This document shows, piece after piece, positions 17,121 through 25,574 of a DNA stretch of 64,000 nucleotides. The notes under the pieces were generated by a model, which was not told where the DNA came from, did no database searches, and worked only from the letters and a program-made list of their open reading frames with translations. Both the position numbers and the translations under genes were made by a program. The stretch comes from CAZPXZ01 sp965221505. GTDB taxonomy: Bacteria > Pseudomonadota > Alphaproteobacteria > Rhodobacterales > CAZPXZ01. Within the stretch, counting starts at the first letter, position 1. The number at the start of each line of letters is the position of its first letter. The DNA lies in NCBI GenBank assembly GCA_965221505.1, contig CBDCSI010000001.1, positions 620,001-684,000 on the forward strand. The letters run 5' to 3'.

Positions 17121-18302
17121 ATGATTCGCCTGCGACTCCTGGAAGGGATGGACGCGGTCTCGGCCGAGACCTGGAACCGCTGCGCCGCGCCGGAGGTCCT
17201 GGAAGGAGGGCGTCCGCAGAATCCGTTTCTGACGCACGCGTTTCTCCTGGCGCTGGAGGAGAGCGGCTCGGTCGGCGCCGGCACCGGCTGGCAGCCCCTT
17301 CACGTCCTGGCCGAGGACGAGGCCGGGGCGGTATGTGCCGTCATGCCGCTCTACGCGAAGTCGCACAGCCGCGGCGAGTACGTGTTCGACGACGGCTGGG
17401 CGGCCGCCTTCATGCGCGCCGGCGGGCAGTACTATCCCAAGCTCCAGTCGGCCGTGCCCTTCACGCCGGTCTCCGGGCGCCGGGTCCTGATTGCGCCGGG
17501 ACCGGAAGACCGGCGGAGGGCCGTCGCCTCGGCGATGCTGGACGGCCTGGTCCGGATCGTGCGCAGCCTCGGCGTCTCTTCCGCCCACATCACCTTCTGC
17601 GACCGCGCGGAATGGGAATTGGGCGAGAGGAAGGGCTGGTTGCGGCGCGAGTCGCTGCAGTTGCACTGGACGAATCGGGGCTACGACGGGTTCGACGACC
17701 TGTTGGACGAATTCGCGTCGCGCAAGCGCAAGCAGGTGCGTCGCGAGCGGCGCGAGATACGCCGGTCCGGGTTGCGGATCGAGGTGATCGAGGGCGACGA
17801 CCTGCGCGCCGGCCACTGGGATGCGGTCTGGGCCTTCTACCAGGACACGGGCGCCCGAAACTGGGGCACCCCCTATCTGCGGCGGGAGTTCTTCGACCTC
17901 GTGCATGCGCGGTTGCGTCGGGACGTGGTCCTGTTCCTCGCATGCGACGGGGACCGGCCGGTGGCGGGCGCGCTGAACTTCCGCGGCAGCGACGCGCTGT
18001 TCGGGCGCTATTGGGGGTGTGTCGAGGACGTGCCCTTCCTGCACTTCGAACTGTGCTACTACCAGGCCGTCGACTACGCGATCCGGAACCGTCTGGCGCG
18101 GGTCGAGGCCGGCGCCGGCGGCGGTCACAAGGTCGCGCGAGGATACGATCCCGCGCGGACGTATTCGATGCACTGGTTCGCCCATGACGGACTGGCCGAG
18201 GCGGTGGGCCGGTTCCTGGAGGAGGAGCGGAACGACGTGGCGCACAGCGCGATCCGAATTCGGGAAACCGGATCGTACCGGCAGGGGGGAGAGGGCAGAT
18301 GA
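17121..18302 (+). CDS. GNAT-fold DUF482 (FemAB-like) acyltransferase
   Basis: The 393-residue product matches the DUF482/PF04339 family, distantly related to FemAB peptidyltransferases. Features visible are PQNPFLTHAFLLALEESGS at the front, MPLYAKSHSRGEYVFDDGWA, SRKRKQVRRERR in the middle, and a C-terminal RVEAGAGGGHKVARGYDP. It is often annotated as GNAT N-acetyltransferase; its physiological substrate is not established. The ATG at 17121 is preceded by GGGGAG about 12 bases upstream; a start at 17058 would add an Arg/Gly-rich stretch unlike the family. Its stop overlaps the start of the pterin dehydratase gene (ATGA). Confidence 0.87.
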   Translation: MIRLRLLEGMDAVSAETWNRCAAPEVLEGGRPQNPFLTHAFLLALEESGSVGAGTGWQPLHVLAEDEAGAVCAVMPLYAKSHSRGEYVFDDGWAAAFMRAGGQYYPKLQSAVPFTPVSGRRVLIAPGPEDRRRAVASAMLDGLVRIVRSLGVSSAHITFCDRAEWELGERKGWLRRESLQLHWTNRGYDGFDDLLDEFASRKRKQVRRERREIRRSGLRIEVIEGDDLRAGHWDAVWAFYQDTGARNWGTPYLRREFFDLVHARLRRDVVLFLACDGDRPVAGALNFRGSDALFGRYWGCVEDVPFLHFELCYYQAVDYAIRNRLARVEAGAGGGHKVARGYDPARTYSMHWFAHDGLAEAVGRFLEEERNDVAHSAIRIRETGSYRQGGEGR

Positions 18303-18613
18303 GCGGTCGGCTGCAGGGAGCCGCGCGCGAGCGGGCGCTGGCGCCCCTCCGCGCGTCAGGATGGCGCGAACTCGGGGACCGGGACGCGATCGGGAGGACG
18401 TTCGAGTTCCGGAGTTTTTCCGAAGCCTGGGGGTGGATGAGCCGGGTCGCGCTGGCGGCCGAGCGCGCCAATCACCACCCCGAGTGGCGCAACGTCTATC
18501 GCACCGTGGAGGTGGTCCTGGCGTCCCACGACGCGGGCGGGATTACCGACCGCGACGTCGACCTCGCGGGGCGCATGAACCGTCTCTACGATTCCGTCGG
18601 CCGGCGCGGCTGA
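18299..18613 (+). CDS. phhB: 4a-hydroxytetrahydrobiopterin dehydratase
   Basis: The 104-residue protein is a pterin-4a-carbinolamine dehydratase, which recycles the pterin cofactor after aromatic amino acid hydroxylation. The active-site signature is visible as ERANHHPEWRNVY, with the His-His pair and the Trp, and LAxRMNRLY closes the protein. Length is normal. It is translationally coupled to the preceding DUF482 gene, an arrangement I have no functional explanation for. No phenylalanine hydroxylase is in the window. Confidence 0.93.
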   Translation: MSGRLQGAARERALAPLRASGWRELGDRDAIGRTFEFRSFSEAWGWMSRVALAAERANHHPEWRNVYRTVEVVLASHDAGGITDRDVDLAGRMNRLYDSVGRRG

Positions 18614-18635
18614 GGCCGCGACCGGCCGGTCGAGA

Positions 18636-19124
18636 TCAGGAGAGCTTGGCCAGCATCGATTCGGCAGACGCGATCCCCACCGCGGCGGGATTCGGCTCCA
18701 GCTCGAGTTCCCGGACTTCCCCGTCCACCACCAGCATCGCGAACCGGTGCGCGCGGGTTCCGAGTCCGAGTCCCGACGCGTCCAGGTCCAGGCCGAGCGC
18801 CTTGACGTAGTCTGCGTTGCCGTCGGAAAGCATGGTGATCTTGCCCTTGGCGCCGGACGCCTCGGCCCAGTGATCGAGGACGAACGCGTCGTTGGTCGCC
18901 AGGCACGCGACCTCGTCCACGCCCCTGGCGCGGAAGTCGTCCGCGTGTTCGACGTAGCCGGGCATGTGGTTGCGGTGGCAGGTCGGCGTGAAGGCGCCGG
19001 GCACGGCGAAAAGGAGCACCGTGCGTCCGGAAAAGACGTCCGCCACCGATCTCTTCTCCGGCCCGTCGTCGCCCATGGCGGTGAACACTCCGTCCGGTAG
19101 CCGCTGTCCGACTTCGATACCCAT
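18636..19124 (-). CDS. Peroxiredoxin 5-like peroxidase
   Basis: The 162-residue protein is an atypical 2-Cys/1-Cys peroxiredoxin of the Prx5 group that reduces hydrogen peroxide and alkyl hydroperoxides. The peroxidatic cysteine is Cys49 in VPGAFTPTCHRNHMPGY, and the conserved VNDAF-type segment appears as TNDAFVLDHW. No glutaredoxin domain is fused. AGGAGGG lies 6 bases before the ATG. It is 26 bases downstream of the SDR gene on the same strand and is probably co-transcribed with it. Confidence 0.93.
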   Translation of the reverse strand: MGIEVGQRLPDGVFTAMGDDGPEKRSVADVFSGRTVLLFAVPGAFTPTCHRNHMPGYVEHADDFRARGVDEVACLATNDAFVLDHWAEASGAKGKITMLSDGNADYVKALGLDLDASGLGLGTRAHRFAMLVVDGEVRELELEPNPAAVGIASAESMLAKLS

Positions 19125-19150
19125 TTCGGTCCCTCCTGCAGTCTCGATCC

Positions 19151-19921
19151 CTAGCGAGGCCCCATGCGCAGCGCGCCGTCGAGGCGAATCGTCTCGCCGT
19201 TCATATACGGGGTTTCGGCGATAAAGCAAACCATGGCGCCGAATTCCGCCGGATCGCCGAGGCGGTCCGGCATCGGAACCTGTTCGGCCAGGCCGTCGCG
19301 AACCGCTTCCGGCAGCCCGGCCAGCATGGCGGTATCGAAGATTCCCGGAGCGACGGTCATCACCCGGATGCGGCGGTGGGCGAGATCGCGCGCCGCCGGG
19401 AGGCAAAGGGACGCGACCCCTCCCTTCGACGCCGCGTAGGCGGTCTGGCCGATCTGCCCGTCGAACGCGGCGATGGAAGCGGTGTTGACGATCACCCCGC
19501 GCTCCGCGTCCCCGTCCGGCAACGGGTCGTTCGCCGACATGGCGGCGGCGCTCTTCGCCATGACCCGGAACGTTCCGACCAGATTGACGGCGACGACGGT
19601 CGCGAACAGGTCCATGTCGTGGGCGCCGCGCGTACCGGCCGTCCGGGCCGAGGCGGCGATGCCGGCGCAGTTGACGCAGATCCGTTCCACGCCCTGCAAT
19701 TCCCGGGATCGGGCCAAGGCTTCGTCGACGCTGTCGTCGGACGTGACGTCCACGGGTACGAATCCGGCGCCGGTCGACTTCGCCAACGCGCTGCCGGACG
19801 CGTCGTCGCGGTCGAGGACGACCACGGGCGCGTCCCGGTTCCGCAACTCCCGGACCGTGGCGGCGCCGAGGCCCGAAGCGCCGCCGGATACCACCGCGGG
19901 GGTATTGGGCCCGATTCTCAT
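19151..19921 (-). CDS. SDR dehydrogenase, 3-hydroxyacyl-CoA dehydrogenase type 2-like
   Basis: The 256-residue short-chain dehydrogenase carries the NAD(H)-binding SGGASGLGAATV glycine motif, VNCAGI, NTASIAAFDGQIGQTAYAAS with the catalytic Ser and the YxxxK Tyr-Lys pair, and APGIFDTAM. The order and spacing match human HSD17B10 and bacterial 3-hydroxy-2-methylbutyryl-CoA dehydrogenases, which act in isoleucine and branched fatty acid degradation. The start at 19921 begins just before the Rossmann fold. The frame is open further upstream to about 20040 and there encodes the membrane segment of a broken neighbouring gene, an oddity discussed with that pseudogene. Confidence 0.9.
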   Translation of the reverse strand: MRIGPNTPAVVSGGASGLGAATVRELRNRDAPVVVLDRDDASGSALAKSTGAGFVPVDVTSDDSVDEALARSRELQGVERICVNCAGIAASARTAGTRGAHDMDLFATVVAVNLVGTFRVMAKSAAAMSANDPLPDGDAERGVIVNTASIAAFDGQIGQTAYAASKGGVASLCLPAARDLAHRRIRVMTVAPGIFDTAMLAGLPEAVRDGLAEQVPMPDRLGDPAEFGAMVCFIAETPYMNGETIRLDGALRMGPR

Positions 19922-19959
19922 GGCTCCCGGTCTTCGTACAGCCTCGGGGTCAGTTAACG

Positions 19960-20365
19960 GGTTGGAAAGATATCCCGTGCCGGTGACGCCAACGCCGATA
20001 GCCACAAAGAAGGCCAGAACCAGTTGCGAATGTCGCTTTGAGGCTTCGGGTGCTCAGGTCCGAGACTTCGGCACGCAGGTCCGCAAGCCGCTTGGCGCAT
20101 TCGGCGTACCGGTTGGCGCTCTCGGTATCGCGGTCCGCCGGTCGCTGGGCGATTTCGGCATCCCGGCTCGCCGACCATTTGGCGGTTTCGGCATCGCGAT
20201 CCGCCAACTTTCGTTCGAGGCGCTCCGAGACGGTCAGATACTCCGCCTGCCTGGTATTCATGCGCTCCTCCGGGGCGTCAAGCCTGACTTCCGCAACGTC
20301 TTGGCCCCCACGGCACCAAGCCTGGCGGCCAACGCCGCGTGGTCTTTGCCTTCGTCTGCGCTCAC
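19960..20365 (-). pseudogene. Frameshifted coiled-coil/membrane protein, copy 1
   Basis: This is a damaged paralogue of the gene at 20712-21044. A GTG start at 20365 opens a frame (GTGAGCGCAGACGAAGGC) homologous to the upstream part of copy 2. After about 20 codons the homologous frame shifts by one near 20295. The middle reads RLERKLADRDAE and continues as a charged coiled coil with Arg-Asp-Ala-Glu repeats. A second shift near 20045-20055 is needed to reach the hydrophobic tail QLVLAFFVAIGVGV, whose stop codon (TGA in copy 2) is GGA here, so that frame runs on into the SDR gene. Two shifts plus a lost stop argue for decay rather than programmed frameshifting. Sequencing or assembly errors cannot be excluded. 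Confidence 0.65.
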
Positions 20366-20381
20366 GGCGGCAGTCTACCAC

Positions 20382-20711
20382 AGGAGCGGCGCCACGGGGC
20401 GCCAGGCCGGCTCCGTTCCGGCCCTACCCTCTCGCGAGCATGGGAGAGGAAAGGCCTGGACCGCTACCGGTGCCAAGCGAGCCTGGCGTAAGCCGCTGCC
20501 AGGTAGCCTCGGCCGCGGAACTCGCCAAATTTGTTCGCTTTACGACATACACGAGCGACACATACCCGGGCCCAGACACCGGTGGCGGTAGTGCAGGTCG
20601 CGGCAGCGGCACCGGCGGAACGTTCGCGTATCGCGACGACGGTCGGGAGAGACCGAACGACCGTCGTGTGGGCGGTCTTCGCAAGGCTTCGGGCTAACGG
20701 TTGGAGAGATT
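20382..20711. other. Spacer between the two related small genes
   Basis: About 330 bp. The sequence next to 20382 (ACAGGAGCGGCGCCA followed by CCAGGCCGGC) closely matches the sequence at 21128-21160 upstream of copy 2, so the duplicated unit includes upstream DNA. No gene is supported. Confidence 0.5.
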
Positions 20712-21044
20712 TCACATAACGCTGATGCCAGCGCAGACAACCACAACGACGACGAGAATCAGTTGCCATCGTTCCTTGGAGTATTGGGCACGCAATTCCG
20801 CCAAACGCCTTGCGACTTCGGCAACCCGCTCGGCGTCTTCGGCATCCCGCTTTGCCATCCGCCGGACGAATTCGGCATCCCGCTTTGCCATCCGCCGGAC
20901 AAATTCGCCATCGCGCTTGGCGTGTTCGGCATCCCGCTTCGCCATCCGCCTGACGAATTCGGCATCGCGGTCCGTCAACTTTCGTTCGAGGCGCTCCAAA
21001 GCGATCAGAGGTTCTGCCTGCCTGATACTCACGCGCTTCTCCAC
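20712..21044 (-). CDS. Small coiled-coil protein with C-terminal membrane anchor, copy 2
   Basis: The 110-residue form starts at a GTG (21044). It has a charged N-terminus with ALERLERKLTDRDAE, three copies of EFVRRMAKRDA-type heptad-like repeats, and a C-terminal hydrophobic segment ILVVVVVVCAGISV that probably anchors it in the inner membrane. The frame stays open upstream to about 21119 and encodes a segment (ADEGIDYAAFAARLDAAEF) matching copy 1 in another frame. The GTG that starts copy 1 is GTC here, so either a non-standard start or a shortened product is used. I do not know the family's function; tail-anchored coiled-coil proteins of this size often accompany membrane or toxin systems. 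Confidence 0.6.
   Translation of the reverse strand: MEKRVSIRQAEPLIALERLERKLTDRDAEFVRRMAKRDAEHAKRDGEFVRRMAKRDAEFVRRMAKRDAEDAERVAEVARRLAELRAQYSKERWQLILVVVVVVCAGISVM
20838..20957 (-). repeat. 33-bp repeats inside the coiled-coil gene
   Basis: A 33-bp unit occurs at 20838-20870, 20871-20903 and 20925-20957, the last two separated by a related 21-bp piece. Each unit encodes an 11-residue EFVRRMAKRDA-like segment. The copies differ by only a few bases, so the expansion looks recent. Confidence 0.85.
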
Positions 21045-21492
21045 GACGACAAACTCTGCGGCATCGAGCCTCGCGGCAAACGCCGCATAATCAATGCCTT
21101 CGTCTGCGCTGACTGCGACAATCTACCGCAGGAGCGGCGCCAAAGGGCACCAGGCCGGCAGAATCCGGCGCGGAACCGCGACGGAGCCATGCCGGAAGCG
21201 GACCCGCAGACATCGGGACGACGAGGGCATGTCCGGCTGTGACGTGGGCGCGAGTCGGCGGTTGCCGGTCGGCCGGTCAGCGCCGCAGGAACGCGAGCCC
21301 GAGGCGACGAGTGGCCGCGCGGACATGGCCGTTCCGGTCGTTTGCGATCCGCGCTACCCGGATCGAGCGGGCTGCTTTCTCCGTCACCGGAGCGGCTCGT
21401 CTCGAGCGAGCGCGGCGACGGGTCGTGCGACAGTCGCGTCGCTGGGTCGGTCCGGGGTCCCCGCAACCGGTAGTGCGAGAGTGCCGGATCTC
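21045..21492. other. Region upstream of copy 2 and downstream of rsmD
   Basis: The first 75 bp may still be coding for copy 2 (see that entry). The rest, to the rsmD stop at 21493, shows no convincing gene. Part of it (about 21128-21160) is the duplicated sequence shared with copy 1. Confidence 0.45.
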
Positions 21493-22068
21493 CTACGACA
21501 GCACCCGGCGCATCAGGGTGAGCGTGGTCTCGCCGTATTGCCGGCGAAACAGCGAAACCCAGCCGTCCGGCGTCGAATCGCCGTTGCGGGTCTCGCTCTC
21601 GAGCGCTGCCATGGCGTGCTCGGAGAGCCAGCCCCCGTCCAGCGCCGAGCGCAGCGCCGGTTCCGTGCGGTTCGAGCCGAAGGGAGGATCGAGAAGAACC
21701 AGGTCGAAGGTGAAGCCGCGGTTCGTCGCCAGGTTGCAGGCGTCGCGTCGCCAGACTCGCGCCTTGCCCATGAGTCCCAACGCATCCAGGTTACGCCGGA
21801 TCAGCGCGCGGGCCTTCGGATCGACGTCCACGAAGGTGCACCATTCGGCGCCCCGGGACAGAGCCTCGAGTCCCAGCGCTCCGGTGCCGGAGAAGAGATC
21901 GAGCACGCGCATGCCTTCCGGGGCCGGCGGGTCGGCGTAGCCGCCGTGGAAGAGGAAGTTGAACATCGATTCGCGAACGCGGTCCCGAGTCGGTCGCAGC
22001 TCCGGCCCGGACGCATTGTCCGGACCGTGCAACCTTCGGCCGCGAAACTTGCCGCCGATAATCCGCAT
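21493..22068 (-). CDS. rsmD: 16S rRNA (guanine966-N2)-methyltransferase
   Basis: The 191-residue protein starts MRIIGGKFRGRRL and continues with LRPTRDRVRESMFNFL, the family signature. The AdoMet motif VLDLFSGTGALGLEALSRGA and the catalytic LLDPPF follow. RsmD methylates N2 of G966 in the 30S subunit late in assembly. Length is normal. The start lies 8 bases after the acuI stop, so it is part of a three-gene minus-strand unit with acuI and the DsbA-like isomerase gene. Confidence 0.95.
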   Translation of the reverse strand: MRIIGGKFRGRRLHGPDNASGPELRPTRDRVRESMFNFLFHGGYADPPAPEGMRVLDLFSGTGALGLEALSRGAEWCTFVDVDPKARALIRRNLDALGLMGKARVWRRDACNLATNRGFTFDLVLLDPPFGSNRTEPALRSALDGGWLSEHAMAALESETRNGDSTPDGWVSLFRRQYGETTLTLMRRVLS

Positions 22069-22076
22069 GTTCGACG

Positions 22077-23069
22077 TCAGTCGTTCGGGTCCACGACGAC
22101 GCGTCCCCGAACCTTCCCCTTCAGAATCTGGCGGCCGAGGCCCGGCAGATCCTCGAGTCGGGCCGTATCCAGCATCGACTCCAGTTTCTCCACCGAGACG
22201 TCGTTCGCCAGGCGCTCCCATACCCGGACCCGCCGCTCGTAGGGCTGCATCACCGAGTCGATTCCGAGAAGACTGACGCCCCGGAGCAGGAAGGGAATGA
22301 CGGTTCCCGCCATCGCCGCGCCGCCTGCGAGGCCGACGGCGGCGGCCGCCGAGCCGTGCTTCAATTGCGCCAGCGCGCGCGCGAGCATGACCCCGCCGAC
22401 CGCGTCGACGCAGCCCGCCCAGGTCTCGGATTCGAGCGGGCGGGAAGAGGGTTCGTCGAGTTCGCTCCGGACTACGACCCGGCTGGCGCCGAGGCTGCGC
22501 AGGTAGGCTTCGAGTTCCGGACGTCCGGTGACCGCGGCGACCGAGTAACCGAGGCCGGCGAGGAGCATGGTCGCGACCGAGCCCACGCCGCCGGAGGCGC
22601 CGGTCACCAGCACCGGACCCGCATCCGGGTTCATGCCGTGGCGCTCCAGCGCCATGATCGCGAGCATGGCGGTGAATCCCGCAGTTCCGAGGCCCATGGC
22701 GAGCCGCGCGTCGAGTCCGGCCGGAACGGGCACGAGCCAGTCCGCCTTGACCCGCGCCTTCTGGGCATAGCCGCCCCACCACACTTCGCCGACGCGCCAA
22801 CCCGTCAGGATCACGTCGTCGCCGGGAGAATACCGGGGATCGGCGGAGGTTTCGACGGTTCCGGCGAAGTCTACGCCGGGAACGTGGGGATAGTTGCGCA
22901 CCAGCCCGCCGCCGCCGGTCAGGCAAAGCCCGTCCTTGTAGTTCAGCGTGGAATACCGGATCCGGACGACGACGTCGCCGCCCTCCGGGAGCTCCGAATC
23001 GTCCAGTTCTCGAATCGAACTGGCGACCGCGCGGTCTTCGCCGCGTTCCAGGACCAGAGCCTTGAACAT
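22077..23069 (-). CDS. acuI: Acrylyl-CoA reductase (NADPH), AcuI/YhdH family
   Basis: The 330-residue zinc-independent medium-chain reductase matches AcuI/YhdH: NYKDGLCLTGGGGLVRNYPHVPGVDFAGTV near the N-terminus, VLVTGASGGVGSVATMLLAGLGY for NADPH, and a C-terminal QILKGKVRGRVVVDPN. It reduces acryloyl-CoA to propionyl-CoA, a step in DMSP and 3-hydroxypropionate breakdown that also protects against acrylate toxicity. It sits 22 bases after the isomerase gene and 8 before rsmD. The propionyl-CoA synthetase and DmdB-like ligase at 32-35.6 kb could act in the same metabolism, but they are not linked to it. Confidence 0.92.
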   Translation of the reverse strand: MFKALVLERGEDRAVASSIRELDDSELPEGGDVVVRIRYSTLNYKDGLCLTGGGGLVRNYPHVPGVDFAGTVETSADPRYSPGDDVILTGWRVGEVWWGGYAQKARVKADWLVPVPAGLDARLAMGLGTAGFTAMLAIMALERHGMNPDAGPVLVTGASGGVGSVATMLLAGLGYSVAAVTGRPELEAYLRSLGASRVVVRSELDEPSSRPLESETWAGCVDAVGGVMLARALAQLKHGSAAAAVGLAGGAAMAGTVIPFLLRGVSLLGIDSVMQPYERRVRVWERLANDVSVEKLESMLDTARLEDLPGLGRQILKGKVRGRVVVDPND

Positions 23070-23091
23070 GAATCACTCCTGTGGTTGCGGG

Positions 23092-23685
23092 TCAGCCGAG
23101 GCTGGCCAGATGGCGTTCGAGGGCAGGGAGTCGGTCCTGTCCCCAGAACCGCTCGCTCTCCACAATGTAGAACGGTACGCCGAACACGCCCCGGCCCGGC
23201 GCGTTTCGGGTGTTTTCCCGATACAGGGCTTCGCCGTCGCGAAGCGCCGAATCGAGGGACCGCGGGTCGAGGCCGCATTCGGCGAGAAGCGAGTCCACCG
23301 TGCCGGGATCGCCTATGTCCCGCTCTTCCGCCCACACGGCGCGAAGCGTCGCCCGGATCAGCGCGGCGGGGCTCTCTCCGGAGAGGATCGCGGCGGCGAT
23401 CGCGCGCGACGCCGGAAGCGGATCGGTGGGCCAGTGCGCCGGCTTCAGGTTGATGCGCATGCCGGTCTCGCGGGATCCCCGCGCCAGCTCCTGAAGCCTG
23501 TATTCCAGTCGCGCGGGGTGGCGACGTGCAGGCGGCGTCCAGCCGGTCTCGCCTCCGACGGCGGCGATGTCGATCGGGAAGTAGCCGACGCTGGCGCCGT
23601 GCGCTTCGGCGATGCGTTCGAGGCGATCCCCGGCGAGATACGCGAACGGAGACAGGACGGATACGTAGTAGTCGACGGCGATCAT
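23092..23685 (-). CDS. 2-hydroxychromene-2-carboxylate isomerase-like DsbA-family protein
   Basis: The 197-residue protein has a thioredoxin/DsbA fold with the N-terminal VDYYVSVLSPFAYLAGDRLERIA, in which serine replaces the catalytic cysteine as in glutathione-dependent NahD-type isomerases. The C-terminal GVFGVPFYIVESERFWGQDRL supports this. These enzymes isomerise hydroxychromene carboxylates in naphthalene catabolism, but most bacterial members have unknown substrates, and no aromatic-degradation genes are nearby. GGGAG lies 7 bases upstream of the ATG. It is the first gene of the unit with acuI and rsmD. Confidence 0.88.
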   Translation of the reverse strand: MIAVDYYVSVLSPFAYLAGDRLERIAEAHGASVGYFPIDIAAVGGETGWTPPARRHPARLEYRLQELARGSRETGMRINLKPAHWPTDPLPASRAIAAAILSGESPAALIRATLRAVWAEERDIGDPGTVDSLLAECGLDPRSLDSALRDGEALYRENTRNAPGRGVFGVPFYIVESERFWGQDRLPALERHLASLG

Positions 23686-23726
23686 GGGGAACTCCCGGCG
23701 AGCGGATCGGGGCGAAGACGGCGCAG

Positions 23727-23756
23727 TTGAATTGTCGGGCCGCGTCCCCTTATACT
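23727..23756 (+). promoter_or_regulatory. Candidate sigma-70 promoter for the IalB-family gene
   Basis: TTGAAT at 23727-23732 and TATACT at 23751-23756 are separated by 18 bp, an acceptable spacing, about 80 bp before the ATG at 23837. This is a sequence match only. Confidence 0.4.
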
Positions 23757-23836
23757 GGAACCCGAGCAGGCGGCAACCAAAACGCGCGTCAAGAGCGAGG
23801 AAGCCGCACGAAACAGGCAATTGAAACGGACCAATC

Positions 23837-24358
23837 ATGAGGAAATTACACACGGCGGTTCCGCTTTGCGCGGCTACGCTACTGCTGTTCTCGTCCGTCA
23901 CGACCGTGCCGGCCGCAGAATTGTTCGAGTCGTTCGACCACTGGCACGTGAGGGCCGTGGGCGAGGGCAAGGAGAGGGTGTGTTGGGTCGTATCCAAGCC
24001 GATGAAGTGGACCGCGTCCCGGGAGAACGTCCGGAGAGGCGACATCTACCTGGCGGTATCCTTCCGTCCCGGCGAGGAAGTCGAGGCGGAGGTCAACTAC
24101 TACGCCGGCTACCCGCTGAAGGCCAAGAGCAGGGTCGCCGTCGAGGTCGGCAACCGGAGCCTCGAGATGCTCACCTACCAGGAGAACGCCTGGGGAGAGA
24201 ATCCGCAGGAGGACAGCGTACTCGTCAACGCCTTCATGAAGGGAAGGACCGCGGTGGTGCGCGGCGTTTCCACCCGCGGAACCCGGACGACCGACACGTT
24301 TTCCCTCATCGGGTTCACGGCGGCCTTGAAACGCGCCCGGTCGGCCTGCGACGCCTGA
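23837..24358 (+). CDS. Invasion-associated locus B (IalB) family protein
   Basis: The 173-residue protein has a signal peptide (MRKLHTAVPLC then a hydrophobic run, cleavage near VPAAE). Its mature domain is of the IalB/PF06776 type: a FDHWHVRAVGEGKERVCWV start, IYLAVSFRPGEEVEAEVNYYAGYPL in the middle, and TTDTFSLIGFTAALKR at the end. IalB was described in Bartonella invasion of erythrocytes, but the family is common in free-living alphaproteobacteria and its general role is unknown. It is expected in the periplasm. It is divergent from the isomerase-acuI-rsmD unit and 61 bp upstream of rlmN. Confidence 0.9.
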   Translation: MRKLHTAVPLCAATLLLFSSVTTVPAAELFESFDHWHVRAVGEGKERVCWVVSKPMKWTASRENVRRGDIYLAVSFRPGEEVEAEVNYYAGYPLKAKSRVAVEVGNRSLEMLTYQENAWGENPQEDSVLVNAFMKGRTAVVRGVSTRGTRTTDTFSLIGFTAALKRARSACDA

Positions 24359-24419
24359 CCCCGCTCGGGCTCGACCGGCACGGCAGGAGTCGTGCGCACG
24401 GGGACGGAAGGCCGGATCC

Positions 24420-25574
24420 GTGATCGCCGTCGGCAAGAGCGGATCCGGGATGCGCCAGCTTGCGGGACTGGGTCGAAGCGCGCTTCGGGACGCGCTGGAG
24501 GCGGAGGGACTGTCCGCTCGCGAGGCCCGCATGCGGGCGGCCCAGATCTGGAGCTGGATCTACGTTCGGGGCGCCACGCGCTTCGACAGCATGACCGACA
24601 TCTCGAAGGCCCGGCGGGCCGAGTTCGCCGCCCGGTTCGACATCGCGCGCCCGGCGATCGTCGCGCGGCAGGTTTCTGCGGACGGCACCCGCAAATACGT
24701 TCTGGCGTTCGGGGACGGGGCGCAGGTCGAGGCGGTCTACATTCCGGAGCCCGAACGGGGGACGCTGTGCGTCTCGTCGCAAGTCGGCTGCACCCTGACC
24801 TGCTCTTTCTGCCACACCGGCACGCAGCGTCTGGTGCGCAACCTGACCGCCGGGGAGATCGTCTCCCAGCTCCTGGTGTGTCGCGACGATCTCGGACTGT
24901 GGCCCGAACCCGGCGAGACGCCGGCCCCGAATCGCGCCTTGTCGAACGTGGTGCTGATGGGAATGGGCGAGCCGCTCTACAACTTCGACAACGTGCGCGA
25001 CGCCTGTGCCGTCATTGCGGCCGGCGACGGAGTCGGGATCTCCCGCCGTCGCATCACCCTGTCCACGTCCGGGGTGGTGCCGATGATCCGGCGCGCCGGC
25101 GAGGAGATCGGGACGCAGCTCGCCGTGTCGCTGCATGCGGTGACCGACGAGGTTCGGAACCGTCTGGTGCCGATCAACCGCAAATGGAATATAGAATTGC
25201 TGCTGGAAGCGTGTCGCTCCTATCCGGGGGTGGCCAATTCCAGGCGCATCACCTTCGAATACGCCATGCTGGACGGGGTCAACGATCGAGATTCGGACGC
25301 GCGCGGACTGGTTCGCCTGCTTGCCGGCATACCGGCCAAGGTGAATCTGATCCCGTTCAATCCGTGGCCGGGAGCGCCGTATTCCTGCTCGCCCTGGTCG
25401 CGAATCGAGGCGTTTGCGGCCGTCGTGAACCGGGCCGGATACTCGGCGCCGATCCGGATGCCTCGCGGCCGGGACATTCTCGCCGCCTGCGGCCAGCTTA
25501 AGTCGGAGACCGAACGCGCCGTGCCCCGGCGCCCCAGGACAGGAGAGCGACTCCATGCAATGCATCGTTCTTGA
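24420..25574 (+). CDS. rlmN: Dual-specificity RNA methyltransferase RlmN
   Basis: The 384-residue radical-SAM enzyme methylates C2 of A2503 in 23S rRNA and A37 in some tRNAs. The cluster-binding CTLTCSFC is at 124-131, followed by GMGEPLYNFDNV and the C-terminal RGRDILAACGQL, which carries the second reactive cysteine. The GTG at 24420 gives the longest N-terminus; an ATG ten codons later (24450) is also possible. The 3' end extends about 20 bases past the start of the next gene (25555), so the two are closely coupled. Confidence 0.95.
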   Translation: MIAVGKSGSGMRQLAGLGRSALRDALEAEGLSAREARMRAAQIWSWIYVRGATRFDSMTDISKARRAEFAARFDIARPAIVARQVSADGTRKYVLAFGDGAQVEAVYIPEPERGTLCVSSQVGCTLTCSFCHTGTQRLVRNLTAGEIVSQLLVCRDDLGLWPEPGETPAPNRALSNVVLMGMGEPLYNFDNVRDACAVIAAGDGVGISRRRITLSTSGVVPMIRRAGEEIGTQLAVSLHAVTDEVRNRLVPINRKWNIELLLEACRSYPGVANSRRITFEYAMLDGVNDRDSDARGLVRLLAGIPAKVNLIPFNPWPGAPYSCSPWSRIEAFAAVVNRAGYSAPIRMPRGRDILAACGQLKSETERAVPRRPRTGERLHAMHRS

